A DNA stretch of 64,000 nucleotides from Laguncularia racemosa (Eukaryota > Streptophyta > Magnoliopsida > Myrtales > Combretaceae), in assembly GCA_037954665.1 (NCBI GenBank), contig JBBMOL010000203.1:310001-374000 (forward strand), written 5' to 3'. A program made the translations under genes and the position numbers. Positions within the stretch are counted from its first letter, which is position 1; every line of letters begins with the position of its first letter. The notes beneath the pieces are model-generated. The model was not told the origin of the DNA and searched no databases. It saw only the letters and a list, made by a program, of their open reading frames with translations. Shown one piece after another: positions 42,554 through 53,379 of the stretch.

Positions 42554-43916
42554 TGCTTGTCCTCAAGCAATTGCATCAAATCAATTGAGAAATTTGTCAT
42601 AGATTATACAAACTTTCTTTTCATCATTCCAAGCATCTATTCATTTGTAATTCATGACTTGTAATTTTAACGGCTACTACTTCAACCAAACTGGTTTCTT
42701 GTGATCAAATTACTATGGACAAAATTCAATAGCTAATCTAAACAAAACAAACTTTAATCCTCATGTTTAGCAAAAGAATTTTTATTCCAAAAGTAAATAC
42801 TTAATCCACTGAGGAAAAACACCCAATTAAACTTCATTGGATATTATCAAGCATATAATCCTTGCAGTATAAAGTAAAAGCATATGGTATAAGCTCTTTG
42901 CTAGATATTCTCCCTTTTATACATCTTTGTTTTATTCAATGAATGTTCACATTCATGTTCTTTTGATTTATTCAAGCATCTATTTTGACGGGTTTTTGCC
43001 CGCTTCTTTTCATGAACTTTTGCCTTTTTTCGCCTTTATCGTTATAGTGAGTTCATTGAGTCGGCAACATCCCGAGCTCATCACTCAAGTGACCGGGTTT
43101 TGAGATACCCCTACGGACTCTTCCTCACTCTAACATTTAAGTTTGAATACTCTTAACTCAATTAGTTGAATCATTGGAGTAATGGCTATGCTTGATTCTT
43201 TTTTTTTTTTTTAGTGTTATGATTGCTTTACAAACAACTTCAAAGAGTATACAGTAGCTAATATAACCTAGAAGTAAACTTGTTTATTTTTCACTTAGGG
43301 ACTTGACTTACTCTTAGACTTCCAATTCTAAAGCTAAATACAAGGTAAATTTGTTTCTTAAAGATTTCACTACTTAATTTTAACCATGTATTCTAATCAC
43401 AGCAGTGGGTGAGTAAAACATTTGAACAAGTCAATTTCACATTTTGTAGATGCTTATTACAACATTTAGTACAATCTCTAGATTTCATGATAATTTTGAA
43501 AAAAAATTGGCTTAAAATTGCTTAAGGACAAACATTCAAAGTGTGGGTCAATTCTCTATTCTCTATATTTTATTATCCTCTCCCCCACACTTAGCTTGAA
43601 CAGTGTCCTCACTGTTCCTAATGTAGCACAATTGAAAAGGAATTAACGAGAAAGGAAATACTGGTACTTCCCTGGTATTAGAGTTTTCCCCTTAAGCTCT
43701 GGAAAGTGTCATCTGATTATATGTATCCTTGCTGCAACTGATCCAAAGAGTTCAAAACTACACTAAAATCAAAACAAACTAAACTAAAACAAAACAAAAC
43801 TAAAACAAACCAAAACTAATGCAAAACAAAACTAAAGCAAAACAAAACTAAAAGTCTTTTTTTTTTTTTTTGACATGGGTTGCCTCCCATGAAGCGCCTT
43901 TCTTTAACGTCTTTGG
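42554..43916 (-). other. K 3' non-coding region
   Basis: No ORF. It starts, on the minus strand, after the gag-protease stop with GCTTCATGGGAGGCAACCCA, a motif placed after pol in Tat/Athila elements. A sense-strand T-rich repeat complementary to AAAACAAAACTAAAGC (43755-43855) and TAAGTGTGGGGGAG follow. It ends at TTGCTTGAGGACAAGCA, normally just upstream of the polypurine tract. Confidence 0.75.
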
Positions 43917-46031
43917 CTAGACGTTCCTGGCTAAATATTCGGATAAGGATTTTGATTCCAGCCTTGGTGCCTGTGGTGATGGGTTAATAACATCCGTAAC
44001 AAAAACAGGAGAGATATCGTTAGGATGTTTCATGGCATCATAAATGTTAAATTTAATCACTTCACCATCAAATTCCATAGTGAGAGTGCCATCATTTACA
44101 TCGATTTTCGTTTTAGAAGTCTTAAGGAAAGGTCGCCCTAATAATATCAGTGATGAAGTATGAGAATCACTATCGTCCATGTCAAGCACATAAAAATCAG
44201 CAGGAAAAACCAACCCATTGACTTGAACTAAAACATCCTCTAAAACTCCCTCAGGATAAACATTGGACCTATCAGCAAGTTGAACAATAATACCCGTTTC
44301 CTTTAAAGGACCAACATTTAAATGTTGATAAACAGACAAAGGCATGACATTGATAGAAGCTCCTAGATCACACATGGCTTTAACGATTCCAAGATTACCT
44401 ATTTTGCAAGGAATGGTGAACATACCTGGATCCTTACATTTGGGAGGAAGCTTCTTCTGAATAATAGCTGAAACATTTTCACTCACACTAATCTTTTCAT
44501 TACCTTTCAGCTTTCTTTTGTTAGTGCACAAGTCTTTGAGAAATCTAGCATAGCGCGGTATTTGCTTAATTGCATCAAGCAAAGGAATATTTACCTCGAC
44601 TTTGCGAAAAGTTTCCAGAATCTCTTTTTCTTCCGCATCATTCTTGGATTTCGCTAATCTGGAGGGGAAAGGAGGTGGTATTAATGTGACCTTCGATGGC
44701 TCAACTAGAGACTTGCTAATCTGGTCGCCTTGCTGGCTTGGAGTCGAAGTCTCTTTCTTGGTCTCTTCCTCAAGATTAGACGGATGTCCTTTCTTATTTG
44801 ATCCCTGCAATTCTGTTCCACTTCTCAAGGTAATTGCATTAACGCTTTGCTTCGGGTTTGTAATAGTTTGAGAAGGTAACTTACCTTGAGTTTCTAACCT
44901 GTTTACGACTGAAGCAAGTTGGCTTACCTGATTCTCCAAGTTTTGAATGCTTTGCTTTGTTTCCTCCTGAAATTGTTTGGTATTCACAGCTAGAGGACTT
45001 AACAATATCCTCAAGGGGCATACCTGAAGTGGAAGGAGCTTGGGTACGTGGTGTGATGGCTTAGGCTGGAATTGTTGGACATGTTGAGGGTTATTGCCAT
45101 ATCGGAAGTTAGGATGATCCCTCCATCCAGGATTGTAAGTATTCGAGTAGGGGTTATACTTCCTTTGTGGCTGTCCTGGGAAGCCTCCTACAGCATTGGC
45201 GTGTTCATGGTTGTCATCTTGCAATGTGGGGCACATGTCAGTCGGATGATTAGGAGCAGCGCAAATTCCACAAGCCTTCACCTGCTGCGTTTTTCCAAGA
45301 GCTAGCTGCTGCACCAGGGAGGTAAGATTAGAAATTTGATGTTCAAGGTTAGAAAAACTTACCTCATTTACCTTCCTTAAAGATGTATCATGCCTATACC
45401 CAAATTGTTGCGAATTGGCAACCATAATGGAGATCAATTCCCTAGCTTGACCAGGGGTTTTGTTTACTATGGCGCCTCCACTTGCAGCATCCATCATCTT
45501 CCTCTCCATCGGAAGTAGGCCCTCGTAGAAGTATTGGATAAGGAGTTGTTCAGATATCCCATGTTGTGGGCAACTTGCACACAATTGCTTGAACCTCTCC
45601 CAATACTCATGAAGTGTCTCGGTGTCCCTCTGTTTTATACCACAAATTTCTCTTCTTATACCAGCGGCTCTGGATGCGGGGAAGAATTTATCCAAGAAGA
45701 GTCTCACCATATCTGTCCAAGTGGTGATAGAACCTGGAGGCAAATAAAACAACCAATCTTTAGCTTTAGTACTTAAAGAAAATGGAAAAGCACGTAGCTT
45801 GATTTGATCGTCGGTAATTCCTTGCGGCCTCATACTAGAACACACTATATGAAACTCTTTCAAATGCTTGTGAGGATCTTCATTCTCAAGACCATGAAAT
45901 GTAGGTAGCAGATGTATTAACCCAGATTTCAACTCGAATTCCACAGCTAGTTCGGAATAGTGAATGCAAAGTGGTTGTTGATTCACATCCGGTGCAGCCA
46001 ACTCCCTTAAGGTTCTCTCGAGATTTGCCAT
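43917..46031 (-). CDS. K Gag-protease ORF, 704 codons, open
   Basis: Chosen start is the ATG at 46031 (MANLERTLREL), the first ATG after the PBS in this frame; the frame is open further back into the LTR. Gag core at about residues 45-200 (LRAFPFSLSTKAKDWLFYLP, FFPASRAAGIRREICGIKQ, LHEYWERFKQLCASCPQHGI). CCHC knuckle CGICAAPNHPTDMC at about 254-267. Then GGFPGQPQRKYNPYSNTYNP, a hallmark of Athila/Tat Gag. Protease at about 555 with DLGASINVMP and LILLGRPFLKT near 630. A segment near 45060-44985 reads in a shifted frame (another frame gives APSTSGMPLEDIV), so two compensating indels are likely. It ends at a stop, with no RT after it. Confidence 0.85.
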   Translation of the reverse strand: MANLERTLRELAAPDVNQQPLCIHYSELAVEFELKSGLIHLLPTFHGLENEDPHKHLKEFHIVCSSMRPQGITDDQIKLRAFPFSLSTKAKDWLFYLPPGSITTWTDMVRLFLDKFFPASRAAGIRREICGIKQRDTETLHEYWERFKQLCASCPQHGISEQLLIQYFYEGLLPMERKMMDAASGGAIVNKTPGQARELISIMVANSQQFGYRHDTSLRKVNEVSFSNLEHQISNLTSLVQQLALGKTQQVKACGICAAPNHPTDMCPTLQDDNHEHANAVGGFPGQPQRKYNPYSNTYNPGWRDHPNFRYGNNPQHVQQFQPKPSHHVPKLLPLQVCPLRILLSPLAVNTKQFQEETKQSIQNLENQVSQLASVVNRLETQGKLPSQTITNPKQSVNAITLRSGTELQGSNKKGHPSNLEEETKKETSTPSQQGDQISKSLVEPSKVTLIPPPFPSRLAKSKNDAEEKEILETFRKVEVNIPLLDAIKQIPRYARFLKDLCTNKRKLKGNEKISVSENVSAIIQKKLPPKCKDPGMFTIPCKIGNLGIVKAMCDLGASINVMPLSVYQHLNVGPLKETGIIVQLADRSNVYPEGVLEDVLVQVNGLVFPADFYVLDMDDSDSHTSSLILLGRPFLKTSKTKIDVNDGTLTMEFDGEVIKFNIYDAMKHPNDISPVFVTDVINPSPQAPRLESKSLSEYLARNV

Positions 46032-46159
46032 GTCGTCCTCTTTTTCAGAATAAAGGGATGAATCAGACAAGTCCGATACTAAGTTTGGTCCGGGGGATGA
46101 TCTAGCTTCTTGTCGCAGCCTCTTTAGAGTCTTCTCAATCTCCGGATTATAAGTTAGTT

Positions 46160-46177
46160 CCCCGGCAACGGCGCCAA
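46160..46177 (-). promoter_or_regulatory. K primer-binding site (Asp-tRNA type)
   Basis: Minus-strand TGGCGCCGTTGCCGGGGA, four bases from the LTR end (CACCCATCA then AATT). This PBS is typical of Athila/Tat elements and differs from the Met-tRNA site of the other elements here. Confidence 0.92.
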
Positions 46178-46181
46178 AATT

Positions 46182-47911
46182 TGATGGGTGTCGAATCCAA
46201 CAAAAATAAAACCTACTCCTAGACAATTATATGATTTGCATATAGTGGTGAGTAGGGTCGAATCCACAGAGATTGGTTAAACTTATTTCTATTCAAGGAG
46301 AATAAAAGGGAAAAGAAAAATGGGGGGTTTTGTTTGTGAATCAAAATAAAGTAAAACAAGGTAAGAAAATCGGATATTAATAAAAGCCTAACCAAAGGAA
46401 TTAAGATAGTTTAATTCTAGGAATTGATCATCGATGCAAATGTTCTCTATTCTTGTTCCTAGATAAACTGGTTATGGTTATTAACAAGCTCTAATAACCT
46501 ATCTCTCCTTACTTCCTCGATAACCTCAGACAAGCGCTTTGAATTATTTCTCTTATTGATTAAACAACCCTAGACAAGTGCTTAGGATTTAATCTATCAA
46601 TAGCATTAAAATCTAGAGAGACCACCAATTCATGCCAGTAGATTATAAGATAACCTATTTAAACATGATCATACACCTCCATAACATGAATTTGATCATC
46701 TCTTTTATAACCAAACATGTTATTGCGTCACTAAGACTAGAACAATCAAACAATTACGGATTTGACGTGCTAGTTGACAATATATTAACTTGCTAATTGA
46801 GTAGAAGAGCTCTATTCATACCAATCAACAAAGATAATAATGACAAAATGATCAGAAGATATATGAATACCCGAAAGCAAAGAATAGAATAAATACAAGT
46901 CAATTAGACCTCACAATTCGTGGAGAATTAAACATCTATGACCCTTTGGCTAGAAAAGTAGCTTAGCTACTCATGTTCATCAATAAAACGAAAATAAAAA
47001 AAAGAAACATAATGAACCCGGTTGCCTGCTCTGCCTCCAAGATGATCCAAGGTTCTTCAAGATCCAAAGATTCAAAAGTCGTCCTAACCCTCTAGGGTTG
47101 GTTCTATTTATATTGTTAGGGGGATAGCATGTGATCTTTTGCTAGTAAGATACGAAAATATCTTTCCTTTCCAAGTAGATTTCGAGAAGTGTCGATTCGT
47201 CTGCCTGGTACGCCCCACCACACGGCCGTGGGTCAAGCCATGCCATCCTCTGTGCATATTCTTCAAGTCTTCATCCGCGCCCAGTGTGTACCACGGTTAC
47301 ACACACGGCCAGATTTCAAGTCGTGCCTTCATCTGTGCATAATCTACAAGTCTTCATCCGTGTCCAGTGTATACCACGGTTACACCTACGACTAGATTTC
47401 AAGCCATGCCTTCATCTGGTTGATGTTCCACACTTTCTTCTCGTTGGCACGTCTAGCTTCCACCACGGCTCCAAGTACGGTTTCTCCCACGGCTTCCACT
47501 ACGGTCGTGCCCTAAGCCGTGTCTCTCTCTGTTCAAAGTCCACATTTCTGCCTTCTTATCCAGTGAGGGGCACGGTTTGATCCTTGGCCGTGCCTCAAAC
47601 CATGCTAGTTCCTAGTTAGCTACACGACCGTGTACTTTAACCGTGTATCTTCCTGTTGATTCAAAACCAAGTACACGGCCGTGTACTTCAATTACACGCC
47701 CATGTACTTCCCTCCAGCGGTGTAAATCCTTGTCTTTGAACCAAGTTGTAGATGGCTTCTCTAATTTACTTGAATTGGCATCCTTGACTCCATTTAACCT
47801 GATTTATCACGATGATAGAATTAAAGTACCATTTCCCTATGATTTCTATAAAATCAATAATAATTTAACACAATTTATACTATAAAGATTGAGTATAAAA
47901 TGGCTCTATCA
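46182..47911 (-). mobile_element. K 5' LTR
   Basis: 1730 bp, minus strand from TGATAGAGCCATTTTATAC to TTCGACACCCATCA. TATA (AATATAAATAG) at plus 47105-47115. Palindrome-containing region at 47205-47720. It is the only LTR of K. Confidence 0.9.
47205..47720 (-). repeat. CACGGCCGTG-type motif cluster in K LTR
   Basis: Motifs CCACACGGCCGTGGG, TACACGACCGTGTACTTTAA with ACCGTGTATC, GTACACGGCCGTGTACTT and several half sites (CACGGTT, GCCGTGCC). Spacing is irregular, unlike in B. It lies upstream of the TATA box on the minus strand. Confidence 0.8.
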
Positions 47912-48553
47912 ACCATACACAATCTCAAATGGTGAACAATGAATAATGCCATTTAAAGCCCTATTACATGCAAACTCCACCAATGGTAGGCAATCCTTCC
48001 AAGTCCTAATGTTCTTCTCTATGATTACCCCTAACAATTGAATTAAAGTCTTGTTAACCACCTCAATTTGCCCATCAGTTTGTGGGTGATAGATAGTTGA
48101 AAACATTAGTTTAGTTCCCCACTTTTCCCACAATACTCTCCAACAATGACTCGAAATCTTTACATCCCGATCACTAATAATGCTACTAGGTATACCATGC
48201 GGACACACTACCTCTCTAAAGAACAAATCAACAATGTGTATAGCATCATCAGTTTTATGACAAGGACTGAAATGAACCATTTTAGAATTCCTATCCATAA
48301 CCACAAAAATAGAATCTCGACCATGCCTAGGCTTAGATAATCCTAACACAAAATCTATGGACATGTCTATCCAAGACTCATGAGGAATGACACTATACTC
48401 ATATAACCAATCTAAGAAGTCATCTAAACAAGGAATGGGATGACGATACTTTACCGTAATGTTGTTGATGGAATCAACACACATTCTCCATGTTCCATCC
48501 TTCTTAGCCACCAAAATCACAGGCACTGCACATGGACTCATGCCTTCTCTCAC
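47912..48553 (-). pseudogene. B2 fusion of RT start to integrase core
   Basis: 48553 reads MREGMSPCAVPVILVAKKDG, TWRMCVDSINNITVKYRHPI, then CLDDFLDWLYEYSVIPHESW, passing from the RT start straight into the integrase core (DMSIDFVLGLSKPRHG, IISDRDVKISSHCW, EVVNKTLIQLL, then CSPFEIVYG). The RT catalytic box, RNase H and the integrase zinc finger are deleted, with the reading frame retained across the join. K follows at 47911. Confidence 0.9.
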
Positions 48554-49541
48554 GTATCCTTCTCCATTAATTCATCAAACTGCCTTTGGAGTTCTTTTGG
48601 AAAGACATTTTCACAGTCCTGCACAAGAGACACAACCACACTAGGCAAAGAGTTAGATAATTCGTTAGTAGTCAAACATGTTTCTTTAAAAACCAGCAAC
48701 AACATAGGTTGCCTCATCACTAACGCTCTCCTTACTACACTCGCTCTTGCCACACAACTCTCCTTTTGGAAGGCTGCCCTCTCCTTTTCACTCACCACCA
48801 AAGTTGATCCTCCTTCAACTTGGCCTCTCACACTCTTTCCTGCCTTCCTCTCCTTTTCCTTTTGATCCTGACTTTTATATTCCTTTTTCTTCTCATTGTC
48901 TTTTGCTCTCTCACTCTCACTCTGCTTTTCACTCACCTTGTGTTTTGCAAACGACTGTTGTAGCTGCAACTGGTCCTCATACACCTGCTTAGGTGTTAAC
49001 GGTTTAAGATTAAAGCTCTTCCCTTGGTGAACAAGCGTATACTTGTTAGAAAAGCCATCATGCACAACCTTCCTATCAAATTGCCATGGTCTCCCCACAA
49101 TACATGACATGCTTGCATTGGCACTACATCACATAACACCTCATCCTCATACCTACCAATGCGAAACCCAATCAAGGCTTGCTTACTCACCTTAGTCTCA
49201 CCACTATCATTTAACCACTGCAATTTATATGGACTAGGGTGTCTAACAGTTTTGAGCCCCAGCCTCTCAACAATAAAATTACTCACTACATTGGTGCAAC
49301 TTCCCCCATCAATAATTAAACTACAAATGTGATCTCCTAGATAACATCTAGTATGAAATATATTCTCCCTTTGCACCTCCTCTTCTTCCTTCACCTGCAC
49401 ATTCAAAGCTCTCTTCACTACTGCCACTAGCCTTCCCATTGCAGGCTCCTCATCATCACTAGCATCCTCTAATGGAGGCATATCCTCATCTTCAGTATCC
49501 CCCTCAGTCTCATACTCTCCATCATCATGCAAAATCATCAC
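48550..49541 (-). pseudogene. B2 protease and linker
   Basis: 49541-48996 encodes the acidic gag tail and retropepsin (LIIDGGSCTNVVSNFIVERL, QALIGFRIGRYEDEVLCD) up to MQACHVL, where one base is lost and the frame shifts to 49110-48550 (GRPWQFDRKVVHDGFSNKYT, then the KEKERKAGKS linker). The linker passes from ENVFPK directly to ELQRQFDELMEK: about 40 codons that B1 has between them are missing. Confidence 0.88.
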
Positions 49542-50618
49542 ACGCCTATTTGGACATTGACTAGCAATATGGCCTCTACCTTGACATTTAAAACATCTAA
49601 TGTCACAATTTCTAGAAGTAGAAGATTCAGGGTTACCTTGATTACCAGGAGTAGAACCCGCTTGCCTCAGCTCCCCTTTTGGTTTGGTAGGTAAAGGTTT
49701 TTCTTCCTTCTTCCATTGATTATTCTTCCAAGTGGATGAACCATTACCCTATTGCAACCGTGCATTACTACTACCTCTCCTCTTGTGCTGGTTCTTAACC
49801 TTTATAGCCATGTGAACCATATCCTCCAATTCTACATAATGCTGCAATTCAACCACATTTTGGATTTCTCTATTCAACCCAGCAAGAAATCTAGCCATTG
49901 TAGCCTCTCTATCCTCCTCTACATTCACCCTAATCATAGTGACTTCCATCTCCATGAAATACTCATCTACACTTCGGCTTCCCTGCCTAAGAGTTTGCAA
50001 CTTGTTGTGCAATTCACGATAGTAATATGCAGGCACAAACCACTTTCTCATCACTCTTTTCATCTCTTCCCAAGACTCAATAGGTGGCTCGCCACTCCTT
50101 CTCCTATTCAACATTAGTTGATCCCACCACACTATAGCATAATCCGAAAACTCAATGGCAGCAAGTTTTACTTTCTTTCTCCCACTATAGTTGTGACAAT
50201 CAAATACCATCTCCACCTTTTTCTCCCATTCTAAGTACGCCTCGGGGTCATTCTTCCCTTGGAAAGGAGGAATCTTCATCTTTATGCTACTCAATTGATC
50301 ATCCTCTCTATTCCTATCTCCTCTATCTTCCCAATCTCTAGTTTCTCTATTCCGACCACTATATCCTCTATAACTCCCGACAGACGGCTCATCAAAGTCA
50401 TCACCCGACATTTCATCTCCACCCCTCGGTACTCTCCTAGAATGACTCTCCCTCTTACGCCCTTGGAATACATTTGTGGATTGCTTTAGTCTTTGCTCTA
50501 CTGTCTCATGAATTTGTTCCATTCCCTCTTGGAACATCCTCTTCATTTCTCCCCTCAACGCCTCAATTACTAACCTAGCATCAAACCTTCCCCTCTCACC
50601 TTTCGGAGAATGTTGCCT
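49542..50618 (-). pseudogene. B2 Gag
   Basis: Collinear with B1 Gag and open except for a stop just after SSNARLQ (49748). The start codon used in B1 (MSRQHSP) reads Leu (TTG) here at 50618, so the nearest ATG is 36 bp upstream at 50654. Core: IKMKIPPFQGKNDPEAYLEW, YAIVWWDQLMLNRRRSG. CCHC knuckle CFKCQGRGHIASQC near 49590-49549. Confidence 0.88.
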
Positions 50619-51133
50619 CGACAAAGTTCCTACAAAAAAGATTAGTACTAACATAAATATATATAAAATTGAACCTCACGATACACTCCCTTACGTGTTT
50701 CGCTCAAATGATGATATCACACAGTCACTCGTGTATTCTCACAAACAACGATGATATCAACTTGCCAATTTTCTCTTCTCAATTCTCTTGGAACTAACTC
50801 GAACTATACCAATTTCCTTCCACAGAATTCAAAACAACTCTAGGGTTCGTAAATTTTCCTCTATTTTTCTATCCGAATTGTTTTTTTTTTTTTGTCTCTG
50901 TTTTTGCCTTTGATCACGTTTTCTCTTGTCTTTCTTTTCTCTTCTTTTTTTTTGTCGTGATTTTTACTCTTTTTTTTTAACAATCGGCTAGGCGATATTA
51001 CACTATCAAAAGACAATCAATACTACGAAATTGAATACGATAATTGATATGAACGATTGGAGTTAGGGGTTTTGATATTACCTTCCTCAACCGAACTTGA
51101 TGTTTTCGACAAACCTAAGCTCTGATACCAAAC
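50619..51133 (-). promoter_or_regulatory. B2 leader with Met-tRNA primer-binding site
   Basis: PBS TGGTATCAGAGC at plus 51119-51130 (minus), three bases (GTT) after the LTR end. The leader is collinear with that of B1, with similar T-runs on the plus strand at 50880-50980. Confidence 0.9.
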
Positions 51134-51972
51134 TGATACGAACCACGCCAACCCATGACGAAACCCAATACCAATACGTTCGGAAATTCGTTGCCTAAGA
51201 CGCCCAAACACCTAAAGTGGAAACCGCGACCCGTTATCTATAAGCGAGACAAGAACCTTGGTATAAAAACGAAGACGCCACAATCGGGATGAAAGACCGA
51301 TTGATAAGTCCGGATGAACGCCACGGAAATCAATCCGATAAGTTCGATTTAGTTCTTGAAGAACCAAGAGAGGTGCCTCTCAAAAGTGTTTAATGTTCAA
51401 AGATGTATGTTGTTCATTGTTCTAAACCCTAGGAGCTTTTATAATAGGGTTACAATTCGTCTAAAACAAGTCCAAAACGACGTAGTTTAGAAAAGTGGCA
51501 TAAAAACACGAAAACAGAACAAGCTGGCCGGTAGGGGATACACGGCCGTGTACACGCCCGTGTACTTTGGCCGTGTACCTTTCTGTGTAACTTCTGGCAA
51601 CATACACGCCCGTGTACTTTGGCCACGTATCTTTCTGTGCAACTTCTGTAAACATACTCGCCCGTGTACTTTGGCCGTGTATCTTTCTGTGGATTTGCTT
51701 GACTCCATACACGGCCGTGCCTTGAAAGTACACGCCCTCTTCAACTCGTGTCTGGTGTGACTTGTATAAGAGCAAGGGTCTTCCCATGGTTGCTCCAATC
51801 CGTTCCAACTTCATGATTGCTCCAATCCTTTCCGGCTTCATGGACAACCTTTATCAACCTGTTAAGTGCTTCCTTGAATCATTTCGCTTGATTTCTCGTG
51901 ATCGGTCCAGGCGGCACTTCAAGAGGATCCACATTTCTTCTTCCGGCTTGGCTCTCATCATGGATCTCATCA
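51134..51972 (-). mobile_element. B2 5' LTR
   Basis: 839 bp, same ends as the 3' LTR; array at 51538-51725; TATA-like TTATAAAAG at plus 51437-51445. Followed by TGTCG, the duplication. Confidence 0.92.
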
Positions 51973-51977
51973 TGTCG

Positions 51978-52210
51978 TTCCATCGTTGATGGCCTCCGCT
52001 TCGTCCGTGCTTTGATATATTATGTTTACTAGCTCGGGACTTGAATTAGACTTGTGTTGACCCGCTTCTTGCTCTTGGAGTTCCATAACTAATCTTTCCG
52101 AGGCTTCTCCCACTCGCTTAGCTTTAGCTCTTATCTTTGGACCTCCAATACCATGTAGCGGGTCATTAGACTTTGGCTTGTAAACTCTTGATGCTACTTG
52201 ATCCCCATCA
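51978..52210 (-). mobile_element. A2 3' LTR, proximal part
   Basis: Starts on the minus strand at TGATGGGGATCAAG after polypurine tract GGAAGGGGGGAA (plus 52211-52222) and encodes the pol tail (GGPKIRAKAKRVGEASERL). It joins 41290 when B2 is removed. Confidence 0.85.
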
Positions 52211-53311
52211 TTCCCCCCTTCCTCAGAAAGATTCGTCCTCGAATCGCTTGCATCATACAGAGAAAGGTTAGAAACATTAAAATTTGCGCTTACATTACCA
52301 TAGTGACTCGGCAAGTCAATCTTGTAAGCGTTATCATTGATGCGCTCCAACACTTGAAATGGCCCATCTCCCCTGGGGTGCAACTTAGATTTCTGCTGTT
52401 TAGCAAATCTCTCCTTTCTCAGATGTACCCACACCCAATCTCCTGGATGAAAAACAGTCTTCACATGACCCTTATTGGCCTGTCGAGCATAATGCTCATT
52501 TTCCTTCTCAATGTTGGCACGAACCTGAGCATGCAATTCCCTCACAAACTCTGCCTTTTTCTTTCCATCAAGATTAACAAATTCGTTAACAGGCAAAGGC
52601 AAAATATCCAATGGAGTCAGAGGGTTAAAACCATACACCACCTCAAATGGAGAATAAGATGTAGTGAAATGCACAGTCCTATTATATGCAAATTCTACAT
52701 GTAGTAGACATTTGTCCCATTGCTTCAAATTCTTATGAATCATAGCACGCAACAAGGTTGAAAGAGTCCTATTGACTACTTCCGTCTGACCATCAGTTTA
52801 AGGATGTGCAATAGTAGAGAACAACAATTTAGTGCCTAGCCTATTCCACAAAGTAAGCCAAAAATGACTTAAAATTTTCACATCCCTATCACTCACAATG
52901 GATTTAGGCAAGCCATGCAACCGTACAATCTCCCTAAAGAACAAATTGGCAATATGTTGTGCATCATTAGTTTTAGAACAGGCAATGAAGTGAGCCATCT
53001 TACTAAACCTATCGACAACAACAAATATGCTATCTTTGCCACTTTGAGATCGTGGTAACCCTAACATAAAATCCATAGAAATGTCAGTCTAGGGTTGATT
53101 AGGCACAGGCAATGGAATGTATTCTCCATGGGGCATTACTCTGGATTTGGCCTGTCTACATGCAATGCACTTGTCACACACAGTTTGCACATCATGCTTC
53201 ATTTTTGGGCAATAAAAATGTTCATGCAAAATATCCAAAGTCTTTTTAACACCAAAGTGTCCCATCAAACCATCCCCATGTGTTTCCCTCACTAGCAATT
53301 CACGCATAGAG
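52211..53311 (-). pseudogene. A2 integrase (rest of A2 missing)
   Basis: One frame from 53307 to the LTR. Zinc finger HFGVKKTLDILHEHFY and VCDKCIACRQAK, core MDFMLGLPRSQSGKDS, VSDRDVKILSHFW, then from 52755 FAYNRTVHFTTSYSPFEVVY, PGDWVWVHLRKERFAKQ, GPFQVLERINDNAYKIDL and NVSNLSLYDASDSRTN. One stop precedes 53089 (QP*LTD) and one lies near 52797. Cut at about 53311, where plus-strand D2 begins; RT, protease and gag are absent. Confidence 0.9.
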
Positions 53312-53379
53312 CGTGAGGGAGTGTTTGTGAGGTTTTTGTTTGTTTGTTATTTTTCTTTTTGATATTTCAGATTGCAAAA

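Larger units (their letters stand above)
42554..47911 (-). mobile_element. K: Athila/Tat-like element with one LTR, inserted in B2
   Basis: 5358 bp with target duplication ACCAT at 42549-42553 and 47912-47916; removing one copy restores the B2 reading frame. Minus-strand order: 5' LTR (46182-47911), Asp-tRNA type PBS, gag-protease ORF, long non-coding 3' region. RT, RNase H, integrase, the PPT and the 3' LTR are absent. The minus-strand end reads GAGGACAAGCA and then host ATGGT. Confidence 0.92.
41291..51972 (-). mobile_element. B2: deleted gypsy element carrying K
   Basis: LTRs of 839 bp each (41291-42129 and 51134-51972) and a perfect duplication TGTCG. Without K the element is about 5.3 kb, against 6.8 kb for B1. 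It keeps gag and protease, but RT is reduced to its first part and joined to the integrase core, and a second deletion lies before RT. Non-autonomous. Confidence 0.95.
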
